A stretch of 64,000 nucleotides of DNA from Sulfurimonas sp. HSL3-2 (GTDB lineage: Bacteria > Campylobacterota > Campylobacteria > Campylobacterales > Sulfurimonadaceae): positions 1,116,001-1,180,000 of the forward strand of contig NZ_CP147917.1 of the NCBI RefSeq assembly GCF_039645965.1. The letters run 5' to 3'. Every line of letters begins with the position of its first letter. Position 1 is the first letter of the stretch. Of the stretch, positions 7,754 to 15,781 are shown one piece after another. Position numbers and translations under genes: made by a program. Under the pieces are notes generated by a model, which was not told where the DNA came from, made no database searches, and worked only from the letters and a program-made list of their open reading frames with translations.

Positions 7754-9421
7754 ATGGTAAATATGGTTATTGAGGTGTTTTCCGGTCTTGGAATGTTTCT
7801 ATTTGGAATGTTTTATATGGAGATCGCATTAAAAGAGCTTGCCGGCATACGGTTTAAACAATGGATAAAGAACTCGACGTCAAGCAGAGCAAAGTCACTT
7901 TTAACAGGGACGTTGGCGACTGCCGTACTTCAAAGCTCATCCGTTGTCACATTGATGACGTTGTCTTTTGTCAGTACCTCTCTTGTCTCTCTTGAATCAG
8001 CGATCGGGATCATCTTCGGCTCAAATCTGGGTACGACAGTCACGGCTTGGATAGTAGCAACTCTGGGATTTAAAGTAAAAATAGAACTTTTTGCACTGCC
8101 TATGATAGGACTTGGCGGATTTATGCTGATCTTAAACTCATCGCATAAAAGATTAGAAGCCGTCGCGAAGATACTTATCGGTTTTGGTCTGCTGTTTTTT
8201 GGTCTGGAGATCATGAAAAACTCAATAGAGACTCTTGGACAGAACTTTGACCTGGCGGCATATACACACTATCCGATCATTGTATTTGTAGGACTTGGTT
8301 TTATCATCACTGCACTTATTCAATCAAGTTCAGCAACGACAGCGATCATACTGAGTGCGTTGTATGCGGGAATACTCAGTTTTGAACAATCCGCTGCCAT
8401 GGTCATAGGGGCTAATGTCGGGACTACCGTGACAGCACTTCTTGGCGCTATCGGCGGTATTCCGGATAAGAAACGTGTTGCACTTGCACATGTCTTATTT
8501 AACTTTATAACAGGTTTTTTTGCTTTTTTACTTCTGCCGTTTCTAAGTACATTTTTGATGAAGTTGTTTCCAACGGATAAAACAACGGCTCTGGCACTGT
8601 TTCATACGATCTTCAACCTGTTTGGGATCATCATTTTGATCTATTTTATTCCGCTAATGACGAAGTATCTGCAGCTGATGTTCAAAACAACTGAAAAAAT
8701 GCCTACAAAATATATCCATCTTGCAGATCCGAAATTTACAGATACGGCCCTTGTAGCTCTTCGTAATGAGATAAACCATCTCTTTCTTAAAACACTTAAG
8801 TTTGCTCTTTTGATCGCACATATAAGACCCGATGATGTCATTAATGGAAAATACGATGCCAAAAATACAGTTTTAAACAATCAGAAATTTATAGATTTTG
8901 ACTATAAAAAAGTCTATGAAAATATAAAAGATATCGAGATAAGAGCCGTTGAGTTTGCAAATGTTTTAAACCAACAAAACCTTACTCCTTTACAGAGTCA
9001 AAATATCGATATACTGCTTACATCTACAAGAGAGATAGGATATGCCGCTAAGACACTTAAAGATGTCAAAAACAACATAGACGATCTGTTTGACAACGAC
9101 AATATCCCTTTACACAATATGTATAATGAGGTAAGGACAAATCTGGCATATGTGATACTGCTCTTTGTCAACTATATGAATGAAAAATGGACAATGGAAA
9201 AATCTCTTGCAAAATTCACTACCGCAGATGAAGAGAGTCATCAGATAACCAAAAAAACGACCCAGCTTGTGAGTAAAGATAATGTAAACGAAAAATATAT
9301 GCTTGCACTTTTAAACGTGAACAGAAACATCAATATATCTATGAAATCATTGCTGGAGGCATCTAAAGCCGTAAATCTACAGTTTGAAATAGAAAAGGAA
9401 AACAGCAGCATAGAACAATAA
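7754..9421 (+). CDS. Na/Pi cotransporter family protein (NptA/YjbB type)
   Basis: A 555-residue protein with an N-terminal transporter of about eight helices holding two copies of the family repeat QSSS (QSSSVVTLMTLS near residue 58 and QSSSATTAIILS near residue 190). The C-terminal 200 residues are helical and PhoU-like. The family moves phosphate with Na+. The PhoU-like tail suggests a regulatory role. An AGGA lies about eight bases before the ATG at 7754. The gene follows the GMC dehydrogenase by 15 bases but has no evident functional tie to it. Confidence 0.88.
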   Translation: MVNMVIEVFSGLGMFLFGMFYMEIALKELAGIRFKQWIKNSTSSRAKSLLTGTLATAVLQSSSVVTLMTLSFVSTSLVSLESAIGIIFGSNLGTTVTAWIVATLGFKVKIELFALPMIGLGGFMLILNSSHKRLEAVAKILIGFGLLFFGLEIMKNSIETLGQNFDLAAYTHYPIIVFVGLGFIITALIQSSSATTAIILSALYAGILSFEQSAAMVIGANVGTTVTALLGAIGGIPDKKRVALAHVLFNFITGFFAFLLLPFLSTFLMKLFPTDKTTALALFHTIFNLFGIIILIYFIPLMTKYLQLMFKTTEKMPTKYIHLADPKFTDTALVALRNEINHLFLKTLKFALLIAHIRPDDVINGKYDAKNTVLNNQKFIDFDYKKVYENIKDIEIRAVEFANVLNQQNLTPLQSQNIDILLTSTREIGYAAKTLKDVKNNIDDLFDNDNIPLHNMYNEVRTNLAYVILLFVNYMNEKWTMEKSLAKFTTADEESHQITKKTTQLVSKDNVNEKYMLALLNVNRNINISMKSLLEASKAVNLQFEIEKENSSIEQ

Positions 9422-9439
9422 TATGCTAAAATCTCAACT

Positions 9440-10117
9440 ATGAATAAGATTAAAAATAAAAAAGCCGTCTGTATTATGAGCGGCGGTATGGACTCGACAC
9501 TTAGTGCATATATGATGAAAGAGCAGGGGTTTGATATCGTAGCCGTGCACTTTAACTATGATCAAAGAACGCAGGCAAAAGAGCTTGAATGTTTTAACAA
9601 CATCTGTGAAGCTTTACATGTAAGCGAGAAGTACAACTTGGACATAGGTTTTTTCAAAGAGCTCGGCGCATCCGCACTTACCGATAAAAATATAGAAGTA
9701 CCGACAAGCGGTGTAGAAGCAGGCATACCTGTGACATATGTCCCTTTTAGAAACGGCATCTTTTTAAGTATGGCTGCGGCGATCGCAGAGAAAGAGGGCG
9801 CTGAGGCGATAAGCATAGGCGTCGTCGAAGAAGACAGCAGCGGATATCCTGACTGCAGAGAAGAGTACATAAAAAGTATGCAGCAAAGCATAAATCTCGG
9901 TACAAAAGATGAAACGAACATAACGATTCATATGCCTCTGGTTCACCTGAAAAAATCAGAGATCGTGAAAGAGGCGTTAAAACTAAACGTTCCGCTTGAA
10001 CTTACATGGAGCTGTTACAAGAACGAAGAGAAAGCCTGCGGTGTTTGCGATAGCTGCAGACTGCGCTTGAACGGCTTTAAAGAAGCAGGCATAAAAGATC
10101 CTATCATCTATGAATAG
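9440..10117 (+). CDS. queC: 7-cyano-7-deazaguanine synthase QueC
   Basis: A 225-residue PP-loop ATPase that converts 7-carboxy-7-deazaguanine to preQ0 in queuosine synthesis. It shows the ATP pyrophosphatase motif SGGMDS (residues about 14-19) and the C-terminal zinc ligands Cys192, Cys200, Cys203 and Cys206. Length matches the family. The stop overlaps the next start by eight bases. Confidence 0.94.
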   Translation: MNKIKNKKAVCIMSGGMDSTLSAYMMKEQGFDIVAVHFNYDQRTQAKELECFNNICEALHVSEKYNLDIGFFKELGASALTDKNIEVPTSGVEAGIPVTYVPFRNGIFLSMAAAIAEKEGAEAISIGVVEEDSSGYPDCREEYIKSMQQSINLGTKDETNITIHMPLVHLKKSEIVKEALKLNVPLELTWSCYKNEEKACGVCDSCRLRLNGFKEAGIKDPIIYE

Positions 10118-10769
10118 TCTCAATATTTTTGGTCTGGATGTAAATTATAAATACAATCCAAGACTAAAAAACAGTTATATCAACATCCTTCCTTCGACCC
10201 AGGTGGTCGTAAAGACCCCTATAAAATCAGAAAAATATATCTATGACCTTATAGAGGGGAAATATGAGTGGATCATTAAAAAGATCGATCATATAAAAAA
10301 ACATAAGAAAAGAGACGTCAATATAGAGGATGAAGTCCTGATATTCGGCGAGGTGTACAGCATAGACCACGAAATAGCGACCAGTTTGAGAGATAAACTG
10401 CAAAAACTAAGAGCACCCACGCAAGAAAATATACTCAACAACTATGATAGGTACTATAAAGAGATGTCACAAAGTCATATACCGGGCAGGGTGGAGCACT
10501 ATAGCTGTTTAATGGGCTTATATCCTACAAACATCAAGTTTAGAAAAATGAAAAGAAGATGGGGCAGTTGTGACAGCAAAAAAGAGCTTACTTTTAACAC
10601 AAACCTTTTAAAACTTTCCCGTGAGCTTATTGATTATGTCATAGTCCATGAACTCGCGCATATAAAACATATGAATCATTCAAAACGTTTTCATGATCTT
10701 GTCAAACTCTATCTTCCAGATGCAAAAGAACTTGAAAAAAAGATAAGAGAAGAATTTTATAGATTGTGA
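10110..10769 (+). CDS. YgjP-like metal-dependent hydrolase (DUF45/SprT-like)
   Basis: A 219-residue protein with a zincin signature HELAH at residues 180-184 followed by the family phrase xxxHMNHSxxFH. The upstream segment 'RKMKRRWGSCDSKKELTFN' belongs to the same family. Such proteins are predicted zinc metallopeptidases, often neighbours of restriction or nucleotide genes. Their substrate is not established. It overlaps queC by eight bases, so the two share a transcript. Confidence 0.85.
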   Translation: MNSLNIFGLDVNYKYNPRLKNSYINILPSTQVVVKTPIKSEKYIYDLIEGKYEWIIKKIDHIKKHKKRDVNIEDEVLIFGEVYSIDHEIATSLRDKLQKLRAPTQENILNNYDRYYKEMSQSHIPGRVEHYSCLMGLYPTNIKFRKMKRRWGSCDSKKELTFNTNLLKLSRELIDYVIVHELAHIKHMNHSKRFHDLVKLYLPDAKELEKKIREEFYRL

Positions 10770-10796
10770 TACAATACCTGTATTACGGAGTTTATA

Positions 10797-11597
10797 ATGA
10801 ATAAAAAGATTTTATTTGTATGTGTAGAGATACCTAATATCGTCTCGAAAAAAGAGCTTGAAAGCGAATTTCCGGGAATGGTCTTAAGCAAGATCGAGAA
10901 CTCTCTTGTAGGAGAGATCACAAATGACAAGCTGATATTTGTATCCTCTTTCGGTGTCATCACTTTTTGTAACTTTTCATTTGAAGAGATCATTTCGTTT
11001 CTTTCAAGATTAGGTGTAAAAGAAGCCGACCACTATAAAACAGCTCTCATAAACCAAGACTATATGATGATAGTCAATGAAGAGTATACAAAACCGCAGA
11101 TCGATGAAAATACGATCAAATATGACAGATTCAACAAGTCTATAGGTTCGATCATCTCTTTAGCTCTTTCTCAAAGTGTAGGCCTTGAGATAAAAGAGCA
11201 GTCTCTAGAGAAGAAGATGGAAGAAAGTAAAACACTATATGAGAAGATAGAGAAACTCAAAGTGAAGGATAGGGCGAGGTTGATGAAGTTTGCAAGCTCC
11301 ATAGCTAAAGAGAGGTTTCATATACTTAACCAGCTTTATCTTCTAGACAAACCCGACATCCTGTGGGATGATCCGGAACTGGAATCACTTTATAACCAGC
11401 TCTCACTGCAGCTGGAACTCAAATCACGTTTTGACGTCATAGAGTACAAGATATCGTATCTCAAAGAATCTGTTGAGTTCGCAACGGATATGATAAACCA
11501 GAAATCAAGCGAGTTCCTGGAGTGGATCATTATCTGGCTGATCGCAGTAGAGATCGTATTTTCCGTCTATGAATATATGATAAAGCCGTTATTGTAA
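10797..11597 (+). CDS. RMD1/YagE family (DUF155) protein
   Basis: A 266-residue protein with the DUF155 signature: an N-terminal beta region containing 'SSFGVITFCNF', a long helical middle (residues about 125-225, with coiled-coil-like heptads) and a C-terminal membrane segment within 'LEWIIIWLIAVEIVFSVYEY'. Eukaryotic relatives (Rmd1, Rmnd1) are mitochondrial proteins linked to translation and membrane organisation. The bacterial function is unknown. A clear GGAG ribosome site precedes the ATG. Confidence 0.8.
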   Translation: MNKKILFVCVEIPNIVSKKELESEFPGMVLSKIENSLVGEITNDKLIFVSSFGVITFCNFSFEEIISFLSRLGVKEADHYKTALINQDYMMIVNEEYTKPQIDENTIKYDRFNKSIGSIISLALSQSVGLEIKEQSLEKKMEESKTLYEKIEKLKVKDRARLMKFASSIAKERFHILNQLYLLDKPDILWDDPELESLYNQLSLQLELKSRFDVIEYKISYLKESVEFATDMINQKSSEFLEWIIIWLIAVEIVFSVYEYMIKPLL

Positions 11598-11687
11598 AGG
11601 ATTTCGGCTTACAATATATATTTTGGTTAACATAATGTAAATTCTCTTGAAAAATAGTTCTTTATCTTTTAATGCAATATTTGTGGC

Positions 11688-11693
11688 TATAAT
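11688..11693 (+). promoter_or_regulatory. Candidate -10 box of the diguanylate cyclase gene
   Basis: A perfect TATAAT lies 47 bases before the ATG at 11741 in a 143-base AT-rich gap. Campylobacterota housekeeping promoters often have a good -10 and no clear -35, as here. A GGAG ribosome site follows before the start. Confidence 0.45.
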
Positions 11694-11740
11694 AACCTAT
11701 TACACGATTTACAGTATAAAACTATAAACTGGAGTTACGT

Positions 11741-13021
11741 ATGGAGATCATAAAAAAGTATTTTCATGATATTGAAAAATGTGTTGATGACTATAACATC
11801 ACTTTAGACAACTTACAAACCAGCAACTCTGATGAACTTCTTTATACTCATGCGATAAGAGAATATAAAAAACTGTTTTTAAAACTTCTTTTGTCCAATA
11901 ATGAGGATGAGACCAATGAAAACACAAAAGCCCTAGTCTTTTTTACGATTGAAAACGATATCTCCTATCTGTTCTTATACAGTGAACTTATAACCGTTGT
12001 ACGTAACTTTCTCGGTAATCTACTAATAAAACATGATCTTGAACATATAAACGAGATCAATGATTTCTTTTATGCACATGAACAACGCATTACTGTTTTA
12101 TATCTGCAAAGGTTCTTAAAACAGCTTAAACTCAAAAATGAGCTCCGTCTCTCGCATATAGCGATCATGCCGGATAAAAAGTTTATGATCCATTACGAAA
12201 ATCATCTCAAATGGATCATAGATCTTATTTTCTATATAGAAAACAATAAGTTCGGTGATGATTATCCTCAGCTTGATCATAATCTTTGTGATTTTGGAAA
12301 ATGGATGCATGGTGCAACAACATCCTACCTTATCTCGACCACTCATTTTAAGATCATAGAAAAACTGCATATAAATCTGCATGATCTTGCTGCAAACGTC
12401 GTAAGTCATTGTAAAAGCAAAAATATCCGTCCATCTACTCTCATCCATCTAATGCAGAGAATCGACTACTATTCACTTGAGATAGGAAATGAGATCGCCT
12501 TTTTAAATGAGATCGAGGAAAGTGCAAAAGACCCCCTCACCCATCTGCTTACAAGAAGATTGTTCAACAAGATCATGATAAATAAACTCGATATTGCAAA
12601 AGCTACCGGTAGAGAGTTTGCTATGATCATGTGTGATCTGGATCACTTCAAATATATAAATGATAATTATGGACATAATGTCGGAGATATCGTACTGCAG
12701 CATTTTGCAAATATATTAGAACATAATCTACGTAAGTCAGACTATCTTTTCCGTTTCGGCGGAGAAGAGTTTATAGTCCTGCTCTCTATGACGGATAAAG
12801 AGGAAGCGCTTATGCTTGCACAAAAAGTGTGTGATGTCACAGCTGCATCAGAAGTCATAGTTGAAGGTGTAAAGATCAAATATACGGTAAGTATAGGAAC
12901 TATAGCTATCATAGTTGACAATAAAACACCTATCTCTCAAGAGACCATCGATACTTATGTAGCTCAAGCTGATGAAAAACTTTACCTTGCAAAAGAGAGA
13001 GGAAGAAATCGAGTGGAATAG
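11741..13021 (+). CDS. Diguanylate cyclase with zinc-binding CZB domain (DgcZ-like)
   Basis: A 426-residue soluble protein in three parts. The N-terminal 130 residues are helical and unrecognised. Residues about 145-225 fit the chemoreceptor zinc-binding (CZB) domain: His155, Cys183 in CDFGKW, His210 and His214, a spacing nearly identical to the zinc ligands of E. coli DgcZ (His22, Cys52, His79, His83). The C-terminal GGDEF domain has the active site GGEEF (340-344) and an RxxD product-inhibition site (RKSD) five residues before it. It should make cyclic di-GMP under zinc or redox control. The extra N-terminal domain distinguishes it from the roughly 300-residue DgcZ. Confidence 0.87.
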   Translation: MEIIKKYFHDIEKCVDDYNITLDNLQTSNSDELLYTHAIREYKKLFLKLLLSNNEDETNENTKALVFFTIENDISYLFLYSELITVVRNFLGNLLIKHDLEHINEINDFFYAHEQRITVLYLQRFLKQLKLKNELRLSHIAIMPDKKFMIHYENHLKWIIDLIFYIENNKFGDDYPQLDHNLCDFGKWMHGATTSYLISTTHFKIIEKLHINLHDLAANVVSHCKSKNIRPSTLIHLMQRIDYYSLEIGNEIAFLNEIEESAKDPLTHLLTRRLFNKIMINKLDIAKATGREFAMIMCDLDHFKYINDNYGHNVGDIVLQHFANILEHNLRKSDYLFRFGGEEFIVLLSMTDKEEALMLAQKVCDVTAASEVIVEGVKIKYTVSIGTIAIIVDNKTPISQETIDTYVAQADEKLYLAKERGRNRVE

Positions 13022-13139
13022 GTTCACCTATGTTATTTATACAAATCCCGAGTCAGAAATTAAAAAAAGAAGTTGAAAGTATTTAATATTAATTGATATA
13101 AGAAGCGGTAATTTAGCCCTGTAAAAAGGCTAGATTGTA

Positions 13140-13467
13140 GTTAGGCACAACGGTAAGCTGGGTTTTGTTATAGTGATATTAATCTACTTTGATCTTTACA
13201 GATCAACTCTAGCGAAACAGTAGCTTTGTAAGACGCTAACCATCTGTTTCTTGCTACCGGGTTGGGTTTACAAGCTACCTATATTGCTATAGGTACTGGT
13301 GGTCTCTTACACCGCCGTTTCACCCTCACCGCTTTTGCAAGCGGCGGTCTATTTTCTGTTGCACTTTCCCTCATATTACTATGGCCATTAGTTAAATGGA
13401 ACCCTGTCTTACGGTAGCCCAGACTTTCCTCTTGAAATCGCTTTCAAGCATCAACTTGTTGTACCTG
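13140..13467 (-). ncRNA. rnpB: RNase P RNA, bacterial type A
   Basis: Read on the minus strand the region shows the conserved RNase P landmarks. The P1 helix forms between AGGTACAAC at the 5' end (plus 13458-13466) and GTTGTGCCT at the 3' end (13143-13151). Then come the P3 hairpin CTTGAAAGCGATTTCAAG, the universal GAGGAAAGTC, the AGGGT and GGGTGAAACGGCGG segments of P10-P12, and a second GAAACAG block before the 3' end. It processes the 5' ends of tRNAs. Exact ends are estimated from P1. It is transcribed away from the tetR gene, so the 185-base gap between them holds both promoters. Confidence 0.93.
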
Positions 13468-13514
13468 CGTAATGATAACTAAATATAGATATAAGTTTAA
13501 TATTTTAAGTAAAA

Positions 13515-13626
13515 ATGAACGACTGTTCATATGAAACTAAGATTAGATTAACAGTTGTTCATATATAATTGTATTCATATTAACAATTGTTCATTATATA
13601 GATTCTAAATAAGAACAACTGTTCAT
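13515..13626. promoter_or_regulatory. Array of four evenly spaced TetR-type operators
   Basis: Four 16-bp palindrome-like sites start at 13515 (ATGAACGACTGTTCAT), 13547 (ATTAACAGTTGTTCAT), 13579 (ATTAACAATTGTTCAT) and 13611 (AAGAACAACTGTTCAT). Starts are exactly 32 bp apart, about three helical turns, so all sites lie on one face of the DNA. The 16-bp spacers are not alike, so this is not a tandem duplication. The array ends 25 bases before the TetR start codon and begins about 48 bases from the rnpB 5' end, so it most likely serves autoregulation of the TetR gene and could also affect rnpB. Confidence 0.8.
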
Positions 13627-13651
13627 TAAATCATCTAAAAAAGGTCGTTAA

Positions 13652-14275
13652 ATGCCGCAAAGTAGGGAAATTGACAATACTGTATCTACAAAGAAAAAGA
13701 TATTGGTTGCTTCTATGAAGCTTTTTTCGGAGCTTGGATATAAGAATGCTTCAGTCAGAAAGATAGCAGCAGAAGTAGGAATACGTGAGAGTGCTTTATA
13801 CAATCATTTTAAGAACAAAGAGGACATATTTCTCTCTGTAGCCTCTGATATATTTTCTACACCGTTTAACAAAGAGGACAGCCCTGCTTTGACACCGGCA
13901 CAGTTAAGTAATCCAAAGTCATACCTGCACAAGTTTGCAATGGAGTTCAAACTCATAACGTTTGATAAGACAAAAGAGAGTCTGTTTAGAATACTGATGA
14001 TAGAACTGTTCCAAAACAAACAGTTAAGAGAGGGATTTATAAACGAGTTCCACAATAAAAATATTAAGGCATTATCAGCTGTATTCTTTACGATGATGCA
14101 GGAGGGCTTAGTAAGGTCATCTGATCCGTTACTGATGGCAAATGAGTTTTTAGGGCCCCTATTCTACTTACGCTTACATGTAACCCTGCTTCGTATCGAT
14201 AACGAATCTACGACAAACCTCTCTACTCAGTTTGAAAAACATGTTGACTTTTTCTGGGAAAGCGTAAAAGTATAA
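13652..14275 (+). CDS. TetR/AcrR family transcriptional regulator
   Basis: A 207-residue repressor. The N-terminal helix-turn-helix (residues about 14-62) has the family pattern 'MKLFSELGYKNASVRKIAAE', then 'ESALYNHFKNKEDIF'. The C-terminal ligand-binding domain is divergent, so the inducer cannot be guessed. An AAGG ribosome site precedes the ATG. The four-site operator array immediately upstream points to autoregulation. No other plus-strand gene follows (the next genes converge), so any further targets lie elsewhere. Confidence 0.9.
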   Translation: MPQSREIDNTVSTKKKILVASMKLFSELGYKNASVRKIAAEVGIRESALYNHFKNKEDIFLSVASDIFSTPFNKEDSPALTPAQLSNPKSYLHKFAMEFKLITFDKTKESLFRILMIELFQNKQLREGFINEFHNKNIKALSAVFFTMMQEGLVRSSDPLLMANEFLGPLFYLRLHVTLLRIDNESTTNLSTQFEKHVDFFWESVKV

Positions 14276-14304
14276 TCATACTATTTAATATTAATATTTG
14301 GATC

Positions 14305-14333
14305 AAAAAAAAGCAGCCCCGATAAGGAGCTGC
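14305..14333 (-). terminator. Intrinsic terminator of the oor operon
   Basis: On the minus strand a GC-rich stem (GCAGC with a two-pair extension, one mismatch and a GATAA-type loop; plus positions 14313-14320 and 14326-14333) is followed directly by eight T residues (plus 14305-14312 is A8). It lies 22 bases beyond the oorC stop, the expected place. The convergent tetR transcript would read the same hairpin without a T tail. Confidence 0.85.
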
Positions 14334-14340
14334 AGCTATA

Positions 14341-14362
14341 TAAATAACTATATAGTTATTTA
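14341..14362. repeat. Perfect 22-bp palindrome over the oorC stop
   Basis: The 22 bases from 14341 to 14362 read the same on both strands (half-site TAAATAACTAT) and include the oorC stop codon. It would form a small AT-only hairpin just before the GC-rich terminator. It may protect the 3' end of the message or be incidental in AT-rich DNA. Confidence 0.5.
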
Positions 14363-14913
14363 CCCATAGCTTCTAAAGCGTATTTTTCACCAAGCTCATA
14401 TGCTTTTAAATTCGCAGCATGAACTTTTGCAGGTACTTTTGAAAGCATTGTATCTATAAGTACTTGTCTGTCAATAGCATTTTGCATAGTGTTTGCAATT
14501 GCAAGAGCAACAACAGATTGAGTAATAACATTACCAACCTCTTCTTTTGCTATTGTAATAATTGGAATCTCATAGATCTTCCATGTTTTTCTATCTTCGT
14601 CAGATGGATGAACAAGATTTGGATCAACAACGATCGTTCCACCTGGTGTAACCCCATTTTTAAATGAGTTATAACTAACCTGTGCAACAGAAAGCATAAA
14701 ATCGATTTCACCGTCATTTGCATAAGGGTAAAAAATCTCTTCATCATCAAGTGTGATGTCAACGACTGTCGGTCCACCACGTACTTGTGATGTATATGTA
14801 GCAGTCTTCAACCCTTCTCCGCCAGTTTTAATTTTTGCAGCTGCAAAAATCTCTCCTGCAAGAAGAACACCTTGTCCACCAACACCTGTAAATCTCATTA
14901 AGTTTCTAGCCAT
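14356..14913 (-). CDS. oorC: 2-oxoglutarate:ferredoxin oxidoreductase, gamma subunit
   Basis: A 185-residue subunit of the gamma type (pyruvate/ketoisovalerate oxidoreductase catalytic domain), with the opening 'RFTGVGGQGVLLAGEIFA' typical of the family. With OorA, OorB and OorD it forms the oxygen-sensitive enzyme that interconverts 2-oxoglutarate and succinyl-CoA. In autotrophic Campylobacterota it runs in the carboxylating direction of the reductive TCA cycle. It is the last gene of oorDABC and is followed by a clear terminator. Confidence 0.95.
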   Translation of the reverse strand: MARNLMRFTGVGGQGVLLAGEIFAAAKIKTGGEGLKTATYTSQVRGGPTVVDITLDDEEIFYPYANDGEIDFMLSVAQVSYNSFKNGVTPGGTIVVDPNLVHPSDEDRKTWKIYEIPIITIAKEEVGNVITQSVVALAIANTMQNAIDRQVLIDTMLSKVPAKVHAANLKAYELGEKYALEAMGK

Positions 14914-14922
14914 TGTGTCTCC

Positions 14923-15780
14923 TTATATCTTTTTAGCAAAATCGTCTTGAGTAATCGTTTTACGTTTACCTTGATGAACAGCGATAACATCTTGGTACAT
15001 ATCACAATATTCACGTACTGTTTTGTCTTCTTTTAAGATACCTGTAGGGAAAACGTTAAGTTTCTCTTCTTCAGGAAGTGCTTCCCATTTTTTAAGTGGC
15101 GTAGTGATGCTATCGATCCAAGAAAGGTTTTCCATAGCGTTTGCCATTTTGTTTTTACGTCCAAGGTTAATATGACAGTTTGACATAATATCCAAGAATG
15201 CAAATCCTCTATGCTCTAACGCTTTAACAAAAACTTTTTCAAGTTTTTTAGGATCAAGCATTGTCTCACGTGCTACAAATGAAGCTCCGGCAGCAATTGC
15301 TAAATCAGTTGCATTAAAAGTCGGATCTATATTTCCAGACTTTTGAGAAACAGTCCACATACCTTGTGGAGTTGTCGGTGAAGTCTGAGAGTTCGTAAGA
15401 CCATAAATAAAGTTGTTGATAAGTATCATAGTTATATCGATATTTCTTCTACAACCGTGAATTGTATGGTTACCACCAATCGCTAGTCCGTCACCATCTC
15501 CGGCAACACAGATTACATATTTGTCCGGGTTCATAAGTTTAATACCCGTAGCGAATGCAACTGTTCTACCATGTGTAGTATGAACTGTATTGAAATCTAC
15601 ATAAGAAGAGAATCTTCCAGAACAACCAATACCAGAGACAACACATACGTCATCAGGGCTGATGTTAAGTTTATCAATCGCTCTAACAAAAGCTTTTAGG
15701 ATAACACCGTCACCACATCCCCAACACCATAGTGTTGGCATCTTTTCAAGTCTTAAATATTTATCGTAATTAAATGCCAT
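14923..15780 (-). CDS. oorB: 2-oxoglutarate:ferredoxin oxidoreductase, beta subunit (TPP)
   Basis: A 285-residue thiamine diphosphate-binding subunit. Family features are the N-terminal 'LWCWGCGDG' cysteine segment, 'SGIGCSGR' and the TPP/Mg motif GDGDGLAIGGNH, followed about 25 residues later by the NN of 'ILINNFIYGLT'. Its start is two bases from the oorA stop. Together with OorA it forms the catalytic core. Confidence 0.95.
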   Translation of the reverse strand: MAFNYDKYLRLEKMPTLWCWGCGDGVILKAFVRAIDKLNISPDDVCVVSGIGCSGRFSSYVDFNTVHTTHGRTVAFATGIKLMNPDKYVICVAGDGDGLAIGGNHTIHGCRRNIDITMILINNFIYGLTNSQTSPTTPQGMWTVSQKSGNIDPTFNATDLAIAAGASFVARETMLDPKKLEKVFVKALEHRGFAFLDIMSNCHINLGRKNKMANAMENLSWIDSITTPLKKWEALPEEEKLNVFPTGILKEDKTVREYCDMYQDVIAVHQGKRKTITQDDFAKKI

Positions 15781-15781
15781 C

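Noticed and set aside
13022-13500. The 630-base gap after the diguanylate cyclase as a degraded gene
   Set aside because: The minus strand carries RNase P RNA landmarks with a complete P1 helix. No protein frame is needed.
13515-13626. Regular 32-bp spacing suggested a small CRISPR array
   Set aside because: The repeats are only 16 bp, are inverted-repeat operators, vary in sequence and lie directly before a TetR gene. No cas gene is present.
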